NCBI GenBank assembly: GCA_938008555.1
Contig: CALLKE010000110.1
Coordinates: forward strand, 1-15,925
Reading direction: 5' to 3'
DNA: 15,925 nt
From: an uncultured Pedobacter sp.
Lineage (GTDB): Bacteria > Bacteroidota > Bacteroidia > Sphingobacteriales > Sphingobacteriaceae
In this document: piece by piece, positions 6,630 to 14,285 of the stretch
Layout of the letters: the number at the start of each line of letters is the position of its first letter
How positions within the stretch are numbered: the first letter of the stretch is position 1
Made by a program: the position numbers and the translations under genes
The notes under the pieces: generated by a model
Databases searched by the model: none
Told to the model about the DNA's origin: nothing
The model's input: the letters and a program-made list of their open reading frames with translations, nothing else

Positions 6630-9600
6630 TTAAAATATATACCTAACACCCAATTGACTTGACCAAGCCGACAATATTGGTTGCACTTGATACGTGCTTG
6701 CCGGCGCTTGAAAAGTATAACCACTTCCTGTGTATGTAATTAAAGAAAGTGCTTGATTGGGTACACTATATTGACGACCCCATTCCTTATTAATCAAATT
6801 GCCGACATTAAAAATATCAAGGGTGATCTGAATCTTACTTTTCATTCCTTTTACAAGGAACCCAATGTCTTGAGTGACTCTCACATCAAATTCATGCGTC
6901 CAAGGTGTTTCGGCGCCATTTCGCTCAACATACTGCCCCCTTCTTGAGCTTAAGTAAGGATCATTTGCAATAAAATTATCAAGAGCAGCCCACTGAGCAG
7001 CAACGGGAGTAGTAACCGTATTAGATGTAGTTAGATGAATATCATTCTGCGTTCTTGGTATATAAATCAAATCGTTTGAAAGTCCACCGTCGCCGTTTAA
7101 ATCACCACTGTATACATAGCTATAGGGCTGACCCGAGCTGCCCGAATAAAATAGAGACAACCCGGTTCCTAACAACTTGTTTCTTCCATATTCTATCTTA
7201 TATGAAAAAGAACCTACTAAATGGTGACGAATTTGAAAATTTGAAACTGTTAAGGGTAAATTATTGGGGCCATTCACTTGTGGCACATTATTCCAGTTGG
7301 ATAATGCCGTACTGCTGGCCCCATCATTCACTGATTTGGCTTGCATATTTGTATACGCAAACATGGCTGATAATTTATTGCTGAAATTTTTCTGTAACTG
7401 GGCTGTTAAGCTATAAGTATATCCCCTGGTTGCATTATCCAACAAAATCACGTTGGTAAAGTTGGTTGCATCTACCTTAGGACCATATAAGGCTCTAGTA
7501 TCGGCTCCACCACTTAAAACTGAACTAATTGCACTTGTAGAAGCTTTCAAATTAAGATCGGAGTATACAATACTATTAATGGTTTTGGAATAAATTCCCT
7601 CTAAAGTAGTACGTATATCAAAAGGTAGTTTAAAATCGATGGCCAAATTACTTCTAAATACTTGGGGAACCCTGAAGGTATTCGATACCAAATCAACCTC
7701 TACTGTTTTTGACCCAGTTGCAGCAGATTGTTGATTATTGGGATTGGCTACAAAAACGCTTGGATTTCTTTTATCAATCGTACCAAATAACATCCCACTA
7801 TTAGCAAATTGATTAGATAACCATACAAAAGGTACACGCCCCGTAAACACCCCCGTTCCGCCTCTGATTTGTATAGATCGATCGCCCAGCACATCGTAAT
7901 TAAATCCCAAACGAGGGGCTACCAATGGCGTACTGCTTGGTGTTATATTCGTTTTATAGCCATTAAAATCTGCTTCAACCTTTGGGTTTTCTAAGGGGGT
8001 TGACCCAAATACAGGGATATCAACACGAAGACCTACCGTTAGTTTTAACCCTTCAGCAGCATCAATTTCATCTTGGCCATAAAATCCTAACTGTGCTGCA
8101 CTAAACTGCGCTGCAGGTTGCGGATTTGTTGGGTCTAATGAATAAGTGGCTCTGACGCGTGCAGGTGCATTATTTGTTATAAAATCTGCAACATTATTGT
8201 AATCCCAGCGACCATTGATGTTATTAATGAATAAATTCTTAAAAGAAAAAAATTCATTGTGAGTTCCAATAGTGAGCGTATGATTACCTGCATTAATTTT
8301 AAAATTATCAGTAATCTCAAAAATACCTTGTGTCAAACTATTCGCAACCGAGCTTCTCTCCGACCCCAACACTGCTGTATTTGATGGAAACCCACCTACA
8401 TTTGCAATCGTGATACTAGGAAATAAAGCTCCGTTAATCACCCGACGATCGTCAATATGCGTATAACCTAATATCAAATCATTAGATAATACATCATTCA
8501 GCTTGGTTCTCAACTCTAGAATACCAACATGCTGAATATCCTTGAATTGATATGCATCATTTCCAAAACTGAACTGCGTCGATGTTCTTGTGATATTATC
8601 ATCAAAAGCATGGATATAGTTATACCGTAAGCTCAATTGATTATTCTTATTTAAGTTCCAATCAAGTTTGGCAAAGACCTTATTATTTTGAGTAATCACA
8701 TCCTGCACACCTAAAGAACCAACATCATAGCCATAAGCTCCTTGTGCTTTTTGAGCAATTGCCTGGGCTGTAAGCAGAGAAATCGCCGCACCAATGTCAC
8801 CAGCATTATCTATCGTGGGAGTCCTTTCTCTTTCTAACTCTGCATTCACAAAAAAGAATAGTTTATTCTTAATAATTGGGCCCCCTAAACGAAAACCGTA
8901 TTGATTATCGGTAAAGTTCGAGTTCTTCAGATTCGTCACTACATTATTTCCCATCATATTTTGATTTCTTGCAAACGTATAAACCGAGCCTTCAAACTTA
9001 TTCGTCCCAGAGCGAGTAACAGCATTGACACCACCACCCGTAAAGTTTCCTAACGTAACATCATATGGAGCCAATACGACTTGGATCTCTTGAATGGCAT
9101 CTAACGAAATAGGTTGCGTCCCTGCCTGACCACCAGGAGTACCTGAGCTAGATAAACCAAATACATCATTATTCACAGCCCCATCAATCGTGATATTATT
9201 GAAACGATTATTTGCACCACCAAATGAAGTACCCCCAGCTTGAGGAGTTGCCTGAGGAGTTAGACGAGTAAAATCTTGGAGGGACCTGCTTATCGTTGGC
9301 AAATTTTCAATCTGTTCGCGACCAATATTCGTCGCAGCCCCTGTTCTTTTACTATTAAACACATTATCCTTTTTACTACTAACAACAACCTCTGCTAATT
9401 GTGATCCACCTATTTTCATTGTTACGTTTAATAGTAATGGTGCACCTAATTCCAGTGAAATATCAGATCGTGTTTGTGTTTGAAAGCCTATATAGCTTAT
9501 CGTAATAACGTAAGGTCCTCCAACACGCATATTTGAAATCGAAAAACGACCATCCACATTTGTAGAGACACCATAACTTGTTCCAGTCGGGATATGAACT

Positions 9601-9737
9601 GCTTTCACTGCAGCTCCTATTAATATTTCTCCTTTTTCATCAACAACTTTTCCTACTAAACCACTCGTCGTGATCTGTGCTGATGCATTAAAGGCTACTT
9701 GCATCAACATTGCTATACCAATCAGCATTTTTCTCAT
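6630..9737 (-). CDS. Oar-like TonB-dependent receptor with carboxypeptidase-regulatory domain
   Basis: Large outer-membrane beta-barrel protein of 1035 aa. Signal peptide 1-20 (cut at NASA/QIT). Residues about 24-110 form a carboxypeptidase-regulatory-like beta domain (GLVGKVVDEKGEILIGAAV, then DGRFSISNMRVGGPYVITI and YIGFQTQT). A TonB plug follows at about 115-245, with EIQVVLAPYDVTLGNFTGGG and VNAVTRSGTNKFEGSVY, both typical of Oar-type receptors. The rest is a barrel with alternating aromatic strands and closes with the outer-membrane C-terminal signature ending in Phe1035 (LGVRYIF). No SusD-like partner is next to it, which argues against a glycan SusCD pair. Known Oar proteins act in adhesion, development or protease export in Myxococcus; the substrate here is unknown. 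Downstream on the same strand is a DPP7-type peptidase, suggesting peptide uptake or export. No consensus -7 box found upstream. Confidence 0.93.
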   Translation of the reverse strand: MRKMLIGIAMLMQVAFNASAQITTSGLVGKVVDEKGEILIGAAVKAVHIPTGTSYGVSTNVDGRFSISNMRVGGPYVITISYIGFQTQTRSDISLELGAPLLLNVTMKIGGSQLAEVVVSSKKDNVFNSKRTGAATNIGREQIENLPTISRSLQDFTRLTPQATPQAGGTSFGGANNRFNNITIDGAVNNDVFGLSSSGTPGGQAGTQPISLDAIQEIQVVLAPYDVTLGNFTGGGVNAVTRSGTNKFEGSVYTFARNQNMMGNNVVTNLKNSNFTDNQYGFRLGGPIIKNKLFFFVNAELERERTPTIDNAGDIGAAISLLTAQAIAQKAQGAYGYDVGSLGVQDVITQNNKVFAKLDWNLNKNNQLSLRYNYIHAFDDNITRTSTQFSFGNDAYQFKDIQHVGILELRTKLNDVLSNDLILGYTHIDDRRVINGALFPSITIANVGGFPSNTAVLGSERSSVANSLTQGIFEITDNFKINAGNHTLTIGTHNEFFSFKNLFINNINGRWDYNNVADFITNNAPARVRATYSLDPTNPQPAAQFSAAQLGFYGQDEIDAAEGLKLTVGLRVDIPVFGSTPLENPKVEADFNGYKTNITPSSTPLVAPRLGFNYDVLGDRSIQIRGGTGVFTGRVPFVWLSNQFANSGMLFGTIDKRNPSVFVANPNNQQSAATGSKTVEVDLVSNTFRVPQVFRSNLAIDFKLPFDIRTTLEGIYSKTINSIVYSDLNLKASTSAISSVLSGGADTRALYGPKVDATNFTNVILLDNATRGYTYSLTAQLQKNFSNKLSAMFAYTNMQAKSVNDGASSTALSNWNNVPQVNGPNNLPLTVSNFQIRHHLVGSFSYKIEYGRNKLLGTGLSLFYSGSSGQPYSYVYSGDLNGDGGLSNDLIYIPRTQNDIHLTTSNTVTTPVAAQWAALDNFIANDPYLSSRRGQYVERNGAETPWTHEFDVRVTQDIGFLVKGMKSKIQITLDIFNVGNLINKEWGRQYSVPNQALSLITYTGSGYTFQAPASTYQVQPILSAWSSQLGVRYIF

Positions 9738-10041
9738 GTGTGACAGCTATATGTTTAGATTATTCATAGAATAGATTAATTATTACATGCAACCTATTTT
9801 TACATGGCGGCAGGCCAAGGTAAATAATTCAACTAAAAAACGGCTCGATGAGCTTATCATTTAACGAATACTTTAGCAAATAGTGATGCGAGCTCGATAA
9901 AACATTTTTGTCCAAAGAAAACGCCTATAACGTATCGATTTGCTTTAAATCTCCATCTAAATGAGGCCCATTCTTTAAAAATATAATTTCACTAGATTTG
10001 CACCCTATTTTAACAGATTTCATCACCATATTAGAGCGCAT
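9738..10041. other. Divergent intergenic region, receptor/lpdA
   Basis: This 304-bp stretch lies between two divergent genes and should hold both promoters. On the plus side it has one exact TAnnTTTG match at 9993-10000. It also contains a small hairpin, GCTC-GAT-GAGC (9843-9853), and a repeat of CTCGAT (9844-9849 and about 9893-9898), which are too short to interpret. I see no small gene, RNA or convincing receptor promoter. A minus-strand open frame of 61 codons reaching into lpdA is considered chance. Confidence 0.6.
9993..10000 (+). promoter_or_regulatory. Candidate -7 box (TAGATTTG) for lpdA
   Basis: TAGATTTG is an exact match to the Bacteroidota -7 consensus TAnnTTTG, 42 bp before the lpdA ATG, giving a leader of roughly 35 bases. 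A clear TTTG at the -33 distance is missing (the area reads CATTCTTTAAAA), so support is partial. Confidence 0.45.
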
Positions 10042-11430
10042 ATGAATTACGATATCATGATTGTTGGGAGTGGCCCAGGAGGATATGTAGCTGCCATTCG
10101 TGCAGCACAATTAGGATTTAAAACAGCTGTTGTCGAACGCGAAGCACTAGGCGGAATCTGCTTAAACTGGGGTTGTATTCCGACAAAAGCCTTGCTAAAA
10201 AGCGCCAATGTTTTCGAATACATTAATCACGCTGCTGACTATGGTATCAACATCCAAGGTTCTACACTTGACTTTGGAAATGTTATACAACGTAGTCGTG
10301 GTGTTGCTGATAACATGAGTAAAGGTGTCCAGTTTTTGATGAGAAAAAATAAGATTGATGTCATCATGGGCACTGCAAAGATTAAAAAAGACGGCAAAAT
10401 TGAAGTGAGTGATCCAAGTGGGGCAATCAAAGAATATACAGCCAAACATACCATCTTAGCTACTGGAAGTCGCTCTCGTGAGCTACCCAATTTGAAACAA
10501 GATGGTAAAAAGGTAATTGGCTACCGTCAAGCGATGGCGCTACCACAACAGCCCAAATCATTGGTTGTTGTCGGCTCTGGTGCGATCGGTGTGGAGTTTG
10601 CCTATTTCTATAGTGCGATAGGTACCCAAGTAACAATCATCGAGCATTTAGATCGTATTGTTCCTGTTGAGGATGAGGATGTATCTAAGCAACTGATCAA
10701 AAGTTTCAAAAAAATGGGCATCACAGTGATGACAGGAGCAAATGTCGAAACCGTGGACACTTTAGGCGAGGGATGCACCGTACACGTAAAAACAGCAACA
10801 GGAACTGAAACCATTACCTGCGATGTCGTTTTATCAGCCGTTGGAATCAGTCCGAATATAGAAAATATTGGGCTTGAGGAAGTTGGCGTAAAAACGGATA
10901 AAGGTCGCGTGCTTGTTGATGATTTTTATAAAACCAATGTAGATGGCGTTTATGCAATAGGAGATATTGTAAAAGGGCAAGCACTTGCTCACGTCGCTTC
11001 TGCTGAAGGAATTATTTGTGTCGAAAAAATTGCTGGTCATCATCCCGAACCACTCAATTATAATAACATACCAGGTTGCACTTACTGTTCACCAGAAATT
11101 GCATCTGTCGGCTATACCGAAAAAGCAGCCAAAGAAGCTGGGTACGAGATTAAGGTGGGCCGGTTTCCATTTTCAGCTTCAGGTAAAGCAAGTGCAGCTG
11201 GAGCAAAAGATGGTTTTGTGAAAGTGATTTTCGATGCAAAGTATGGCGAGTTCTTAGGTGCACATATGATAGGTGCCAATGTCACCGAAATGATTGCTGA
11301 AGTTGTAGTAGCTCGCAAACTAGAAACTACTGGAATGGATATTGTTAAAACGGTACACCCACATCCTACCATGAGTGAAGCCATCATGGAAGCGGCAGCT
11401 GATGCATATGGAGAAGTAATACATTTGTAA
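10042..11430 (+). CDS. lpdA: Dihydrolipoyl dehydrogenase (E3)
   Basis: FAD-dependent flavoprotein that reoxidises dihydrolipoyl groups of 2-oxo-acid dehydrogenase complexes (and glycine cleavage H protein) with NAD+, in the cytoplasm. The 462-aa product is of normal length. Motifs in order: FAD-binding GSGPGG at 9-14; redox disulfide GGICLNWGCIPTK with Cys40 and Cys45; the ATG of ILATGSRSR at about 138-145; NAD-binding GSGAIG at 178-183 followed by Glu201 (TIIEH); second FAD motif YAIGDI with Asp308; and the C-terminal catalytic HPHPTMSE with His441 and Glu446. All catalytic residues are present. It stands alone, with no E1 or E2 gene nearby, so which complex it serves is not shown. A strong terminator follows at 11474-11500. 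Base composition looks more G/C-rich by eye than in the metalloprotease gene at 14286. Confidence 0.96.
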   Translation: MNYDIMIVGSGPGGYVAAIRAAQLGFKTAVVEREALGGICLNWGCIPTKALLKSANVFEYINHAADYGINIQGSTLDFGNVIQRSRGVADNMSKGVQFLMRKNKIDVIMGTAKIKKDGKIEVSDPSGAIKEYTAKHTILATGSRSRELPNLKQDGKKVIGYRQAMALPQQPKSLVVVGSGAIGVEFAYFYSAIGTQVTIIEHLDRIVPVEDEDVSKQLIKSFKKMGITVMTGANVETVDTLGEGCTVHVKTATGTETITCDVVLSAVGISPNIENIGLEEVGVKTDKGRVLVDDFYKTNVDGVYAIGDIVKGQALAHVASAEGIICVEKIAGHHPEPLNYNNIPGCTYCSPEIASVGYTEKAAKEAGYEIKVGRFPFSASGKASAAGAKDGFVKVIFDAKYGEFLGAHMIGANVTEMIAEVVVARKLETTGMDIVKTVHPHPTMSEAIMEAAADAYGEVIHL

Positions 11431-11473
11431 AAACTATCTCCCTCCTAGTAATAAATGAAATGATCAATTACAG

Positions 11474-11500
11474 AAGCCCTTTTATAGGGCTTTTTTATTT
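11474..11500 (+). terminator. Intrinsic terminator of lpdA
   Basis: AAGCCCT (11474-11480) pairs with AGGGCTT (11486-11492) around the loop TTTAT, and the transcript continues with a U-run (six T from 11491, then ATTT). It starts 44 bp after the lpdA stop. A textbook rho-independent terminator for the plus strand. Confidence 0.93.
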
Positions 11501-11534
11501 GGTTTATCATCCGCAAAACCAAAGCTTAATCCAT

Positions 11535-11579
11535 AAAAAATGCGCGCTAAAAACAGAAAAATTCTGCTCTTAGCACACA
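11535..11579 (-). terminator. Intrinsic terminator of asnS
   Basis: On the minus strand TGTGTGCTAA (11579-11570) pairs with TTAGCGCGCA (11550-11541), with two G-U wobbles; inside, CAGAA and TTCTG form a second stem with loop TTT. Six T follow (11540-11535). On the plus strand the same two positions would be C/A mismatches, so the structure is built for minus-strand RNA and serves asnS, about 95 bp past its stop. Confidence 0.85.
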
Positions 11580-11674
11580 TCATCCACATAAAACAAAAAA
11601 TAACCTCAATAGCCTACCTTCTCTTATTTTCAGCAATCATACTTTCGAGATAAAGGGTGATTGAAATAGACATA

Positions 11675-13123
11675 TTAGAACTCAGCATTTTTAGGTGTCC
11701 GAGGGAATGGAATTACATCACGAATATTGGTCATTCCCGTGACAAATAAAACAAGACGTTCAAAACCTAAACCAAAACCCGCATGCGGTGCTGAACCAAA
11801 TCGACGAGTGTCCAAATACCATGAAAGTTCTTCTTTAGAAATATCCATATCATCCATCCGTTGCTCCAACAGCCCCAATCGCTCTTCTCGCTGCGACCCA
11901 CCAATAATTTCGCCGATTCCTGGGAACAAAATGTCCATCGCCCGAACTGTTTTTCTACCTAGTTCATCAGGCTCATTTTGTCGCATGTAAAATGCTTTGA
12001 TATCTGCTGGATAATTGGTTAAAATAACGGGCTTTTTGAAATGCTTTTCTACCAAATAACGTTCGTGCTCCGATTGTAAATCCGCGCCCCAATCATCAAT
12101 CAAATACTTAAATTGTTTTTTCTGATTAGGTTTTGAATTTTTTAAGATACTGATAGCTTCTGTGTACGTTAATCGTTCAAAATCATTCTCTAAACAGAAA
12201 TTTAGTTTGGCAAGAAGGTCTAGTTCCGCACGCTCACTTTGGGGCTTTTGTTTTTCTTCTTCTAGCAAACGATCCTTCAAAAACTCCAACTCATCCGGAC
12301 AGTTTTGGATTGCATACCGAATAACATATCTCAGTAACTCCTCAGCCAGATCCATGTTATCCTCTAGATCATAAAAAGCCATCTCAGGCTCAATCATCCA
12401 AAATTCGGCCAGATGGCGTGTCGTATTTGAATTTTCGGCACGAAAAGTGGGACCAAATGTATATACATCACCAAAGGCCATTGCTGCTAACTCACCCTCC
12501 AACTGTCCAGAAACAGTCAGATTAGTCGCCTTGCCAAAAAAGTCTTCTTTATAGTTAACACCCCCATCAGCATTACGTGGAATGTGGTCAAAATCAATTG
12601 TTGAAACGCGAAACATCTCACCAGCACCTTCTGCATCTGACGCTGTAATAATAGGCGTATGCAAATAAACGAAGCCGCGATCATTAAAAAATTGATGAAT
12701 AGCATAAGCCAATGCATGACGAACTTTAAAAACAGCATTAAATGTATTCGTTCTGAAGCGGAGGTGGGCAATTTCACGCAAAAACTCTAGGCTGTGTTTT
12801 TTGGGCTGTAATGGAAATTTTTCAGCGTCACTATCCCCTAAAATCTCCAATTGATCCACTTTAATCTCCACACGCTGTCCCTTACCCATAGATTCGACCA
12901 ACCGACCTTTTATAGCGACAGCTGCACCTGTTGTGACACGTTTTAATAAAGATTCTTCAGTAGCATTAAAATCAACCACTGCTTGAATATTATGAATGGA
13001 TGAGCCATCATTAATTGCAATAAATTGATTATTACGAAAGGTTTTAACCCAACCCTTTACTATAACTGTTTTGTCAAAATCAGCACTTTGAAGTAGATCT
13101 TTTATTCGTGTTCGCTTAACCAT
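11675..13123 (-). CDS. asnS: Asparaginyl-tRNA synthetase
   Basis: Class IIb aminoacyl-tRNA synthetase that charges tRNA-Asn with asparagine in the cytoplasm. The 482-aa product has an N-terminal anticodon-binding OB fold at about 18-95 (VIVKGWVKTFRNNQFIAIND). The catalytic domain follows, with motif 1 near 135-160 (ending HTPIIT), then SDAEGAGEMF, SGQLEGELAAMAFGDVYTFG at 205-224, motif 2 FRAENSNTTRHLAEFWMIEPE at about 227-247, GEIIGGSQREERL at 404-416 and motif 3 GFGLGFERLVLF at 449-460. AsnRS rather than AspRS is indicated by the overall match and by TRHLAEFWM and NIRDVIPFPRTP at the C-terminus. ATG 13123 is chosen over an in-frame TTG at 13141 because the promoter -7 box covers 13139-13146, which would place that TTG inside the promoter. 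The region is single-gene, convergent with lpdA. Confidence 0.96.
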   Translation of the reverse strand: MVKRTRIKDLLQSADFDKTVIVKGWVKTFRNNQFIAINDGSSIHNIQAVVDFNATEESLLKRVTTGAAVAIKGRLVESMGKGQRVEIKVDQLEILGDSDAEKFPLQPKKHSLEFLREIAHLRFRTNTFNAVFKVRHALAYAIHQFFNDRGFVYLHTPIITASDAEGAGEMFRVSTIDFDHIPRNADGGVNYKEDFFGKATNLTVSGQLEGELAAMAFGDVYTFGPTFRAENSNTTRHLAEFWMIEPEMAFYDLEDNMDLAEELLRYVIRYAIQNCPDELEFLKDRLLEEEKQKPQSERAELDLLAKLNFCLENDFERLTYTEAISILKNSKPNQKKQFKYLIDDWGADLQSEHERYLVEKHFKKPVILTNYPADIKAFYMRQNEPDELGRKTVRAMDILFPGIGEIIGGSQREERLGLLEQRMDDMDISKEELSWYLDTRRFGSAPHAGFGLGFERLVLFVTGMTNIRDVIPFPRTPKNAEF

Positions 13124-13138
13124 ATCTTTTTTTGATCG

Positions 13139-13168
13139 CAAAAGTACAGATTAGGGCCTATTTACAAA
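13139..13168 (-). promoter_or_regulatory. Bacteroidota-type promoter of asnS
   Basis: On the minus strand TTTG (13168-13165) and TACTTTTG (13146-13139) are separated by 18 bases. This matches the primary-sigma pattern of the phylum, TTTG at -33 and TAnnTTTG at -7. Transcription should start near 13132-13135, leaving only about 10 bases of leader before ATG 13123. Confidence 0.75.
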
Positions 13169-13378
13169 AATGCTTTTCAAGTAGTTACCTGAGCACTATA
13201 ACAACAAGACAAAAGCTACCGAAAGTCTGATATCCAGTATCAACAATCCCTTAGCAACCAATCCACCCATCATGTCTCGTCTCTCCCATTCATTTTCTGG
13301 GCTCATGTATTAAGAAATAATTTAAATGAGGTACTGGGTTTTGATTTTAACCGAGTTTGGGTAAAAATTGATGGATAA

Positions 13379-13410
13379 GATTTAAAAAACATAAAATTGT
13401 TTTTTAAATC
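13379..13410. repeat. Perfect 13-bp inverted repeat upstream of the beta-barrel gene
   Basis: GATTTAAAAAACA (13379-13391) and TGTTTTTTAAATC (13398-13410) are exact inverted copies around the six-base spacer TAAAAT. It ends 42 bp before the start of the outer-membrane protein gene. It has no U-tail and no gene ends close by, so an operator or a leader-RNA structure is more likely than a terminator. The A/T-rich make-up makes chance more likely than the length suggests. Confidence 0.5.
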
Positions 13411-13452
13411 AATCAAATAATTTACTTTACTAAAACAATAAAAATCTCGTAC

Positions 13453-14121
13453 ATGAAAAAAATGACATTCTTCAGTGCAATCATGTTGCTGTCTCTTTTT
13501 GCCCTAGCTCAGAAAAAAAGTGAATCTAGTATAGCTTTCGGCATAAAAGGAGGTGTTACTTTTAACAAGTTTTCACTTTCTGGCAATAACACAGTAGGCT
13601 ATACAGCATCTTCTCTCACATCATTTTATGTAGGTGCTACAGTCGATATACCTGTATTTAGTGTACTATCAGTTCAACCAGGTCTATTATTTATAGGAAA
13701 AGGAGGTAATACCCAGTTCCCCTTTGCACCTCCAGCCTCCATAAACACTAAATATTCTCCTTTTTATTTAGAGATTCCTGTGAATTTAATGGCCGAATTT
13801 GAGCTAGGGCCTGGTCAAATATTCGTGGGAGCAGGTCCTTACCTAAGCTTTGGCATTAGAGGTAAAATAAAAGAAACTTCCGTTGATCAGTCAGGTGTTT
13901 TGCAAACAATTAAAGACACAAGTATGCAATTTGGTTCAAATACGTCTGACGACCTCAAAAGAACCGACTTGGGACTTGGCTTACTATTAGGCTACCAACT
14001 AGATAATGGCATTAATATTCATGGAGGCTATAGCTTTAGCCTAAGCAATATCAATCCTGATGCTTCTGCACCTACATTGAAAAACAATGTGCTATCGATC
14101 GGATTAGGATATTCTTTCTAA
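13453..14121 (+). CDS. Outer-membrane beta-barrel protein (porin-family-like), 222 aa
   Basis: Exported protein with a signal peptide at 1-19 (KKMTFF then IMLLSLFALA, cut before QKK). The mature part reads as an eight-strand-type barrel: it opens with FGIKGGVTFNKF, has alternating hydrophobic strands such as SVLSVQPGLLFIGKGG, FYLEIPVNLMAEF and IFVGAGPYLSFGI, and closes with NVLSIGLGYSF, ending in the aromatic Phe expected for insertion by the BAM complex. This pattern is typical of the small Bacteroidota family annotated porin family protein or outer membrane beta-barrel protein (OMP_b-brl_2-like). The loop around 140-170 is polar and probably extracellular. The substrate or role is unknown. 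It is single-gene; an inverted repeat lies upstream, and I find no obvious terminator in the 164 bp that follow. Confidence 0.88.
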   Translation: MKKMTFFSAIMLLSLFALAQKKSESSIAFGIKGGVTFNKFSLSGNNTVGYTASSLTSFYVGATVDIPVFSVLSVQPGLLFIGKGGNTQFPFAPPASINTKYSPFYLEIPVNLMAEFELGPGQIFVGAGPYLSFGIRGKIKETSVDQSGVLQTIKDTSMQFGSNTSDDLKRTDLGLGLLLGYQLDNGINIHGGYSFSLSNINPDASAPTLKNNVLSIGLGYSF

Positions 14122-14285
14122 GATGTATTACGGGTCCTCACTGGCAAATACCTAAGCAAAGGGGGGCTCGACTTTTAATTAACGCTAAAAAGCAAGTATC
14201 AAAAATAATTGATCAAATTATATCTAATCACACGCAGATCTGAATCTATTTTTAATTAAATTTATAATTAGAAAAAAACTCAGAT
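14122..14285. other. A/T-rich gap before the metalloprotease gene
   Basis: This 164-bp gap shows no stem-loop with a T-tail for the preceding gene and no TTTG/TAnnTTTG promoter pair for the next. Its last 60 bp is very A/T-rich, with the near-palindrome TAATTAAATTTATAATTA at about 14253-14270. Confidence 0.4.

Larger units (their letters stand above)
13124..13452. other. Divergent intergenic region, asnS/outer-membrane protein
   Basis: This 329-bp stretch holds the asnS promoter (13139-13168, minus) and, nearer the outer-membrane protein gene, a perfect 13-bp inverted repeat (13379-13410). Between them, about 13175-13375, I see no open frame of useful length, no RNA gene and no protein remnant. 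The last 100 bp is strongly A/T-rich, as expected before a Bacteroidota start. Confidence 0.6.

Noticed and set aside
7055..7384. 109-codon open frame on the plus strand inside the receptor gene
   Set aside because: It is antisense to a clear beta-barrel coding region, with a composition typical of a shadow frame.
9925..10110. 61-codon open frame on the minus strand
   Set aside because: It overlaps the 5' end of lpdA, has no recognisable protein features and lies over the candidate lpdA promoter.
11112..11387. 91-codon open frame on the minus strand inside lpdA
   Set aside because: It covers the conserved C-terminal domain of lpdA in antisense; no independent support.
13231..13243. CCAGTATCAAC shared with the purM hairpin at about 3333
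   Set aside because: An 11-base match between two places is expected by chance several times in a window of this size.
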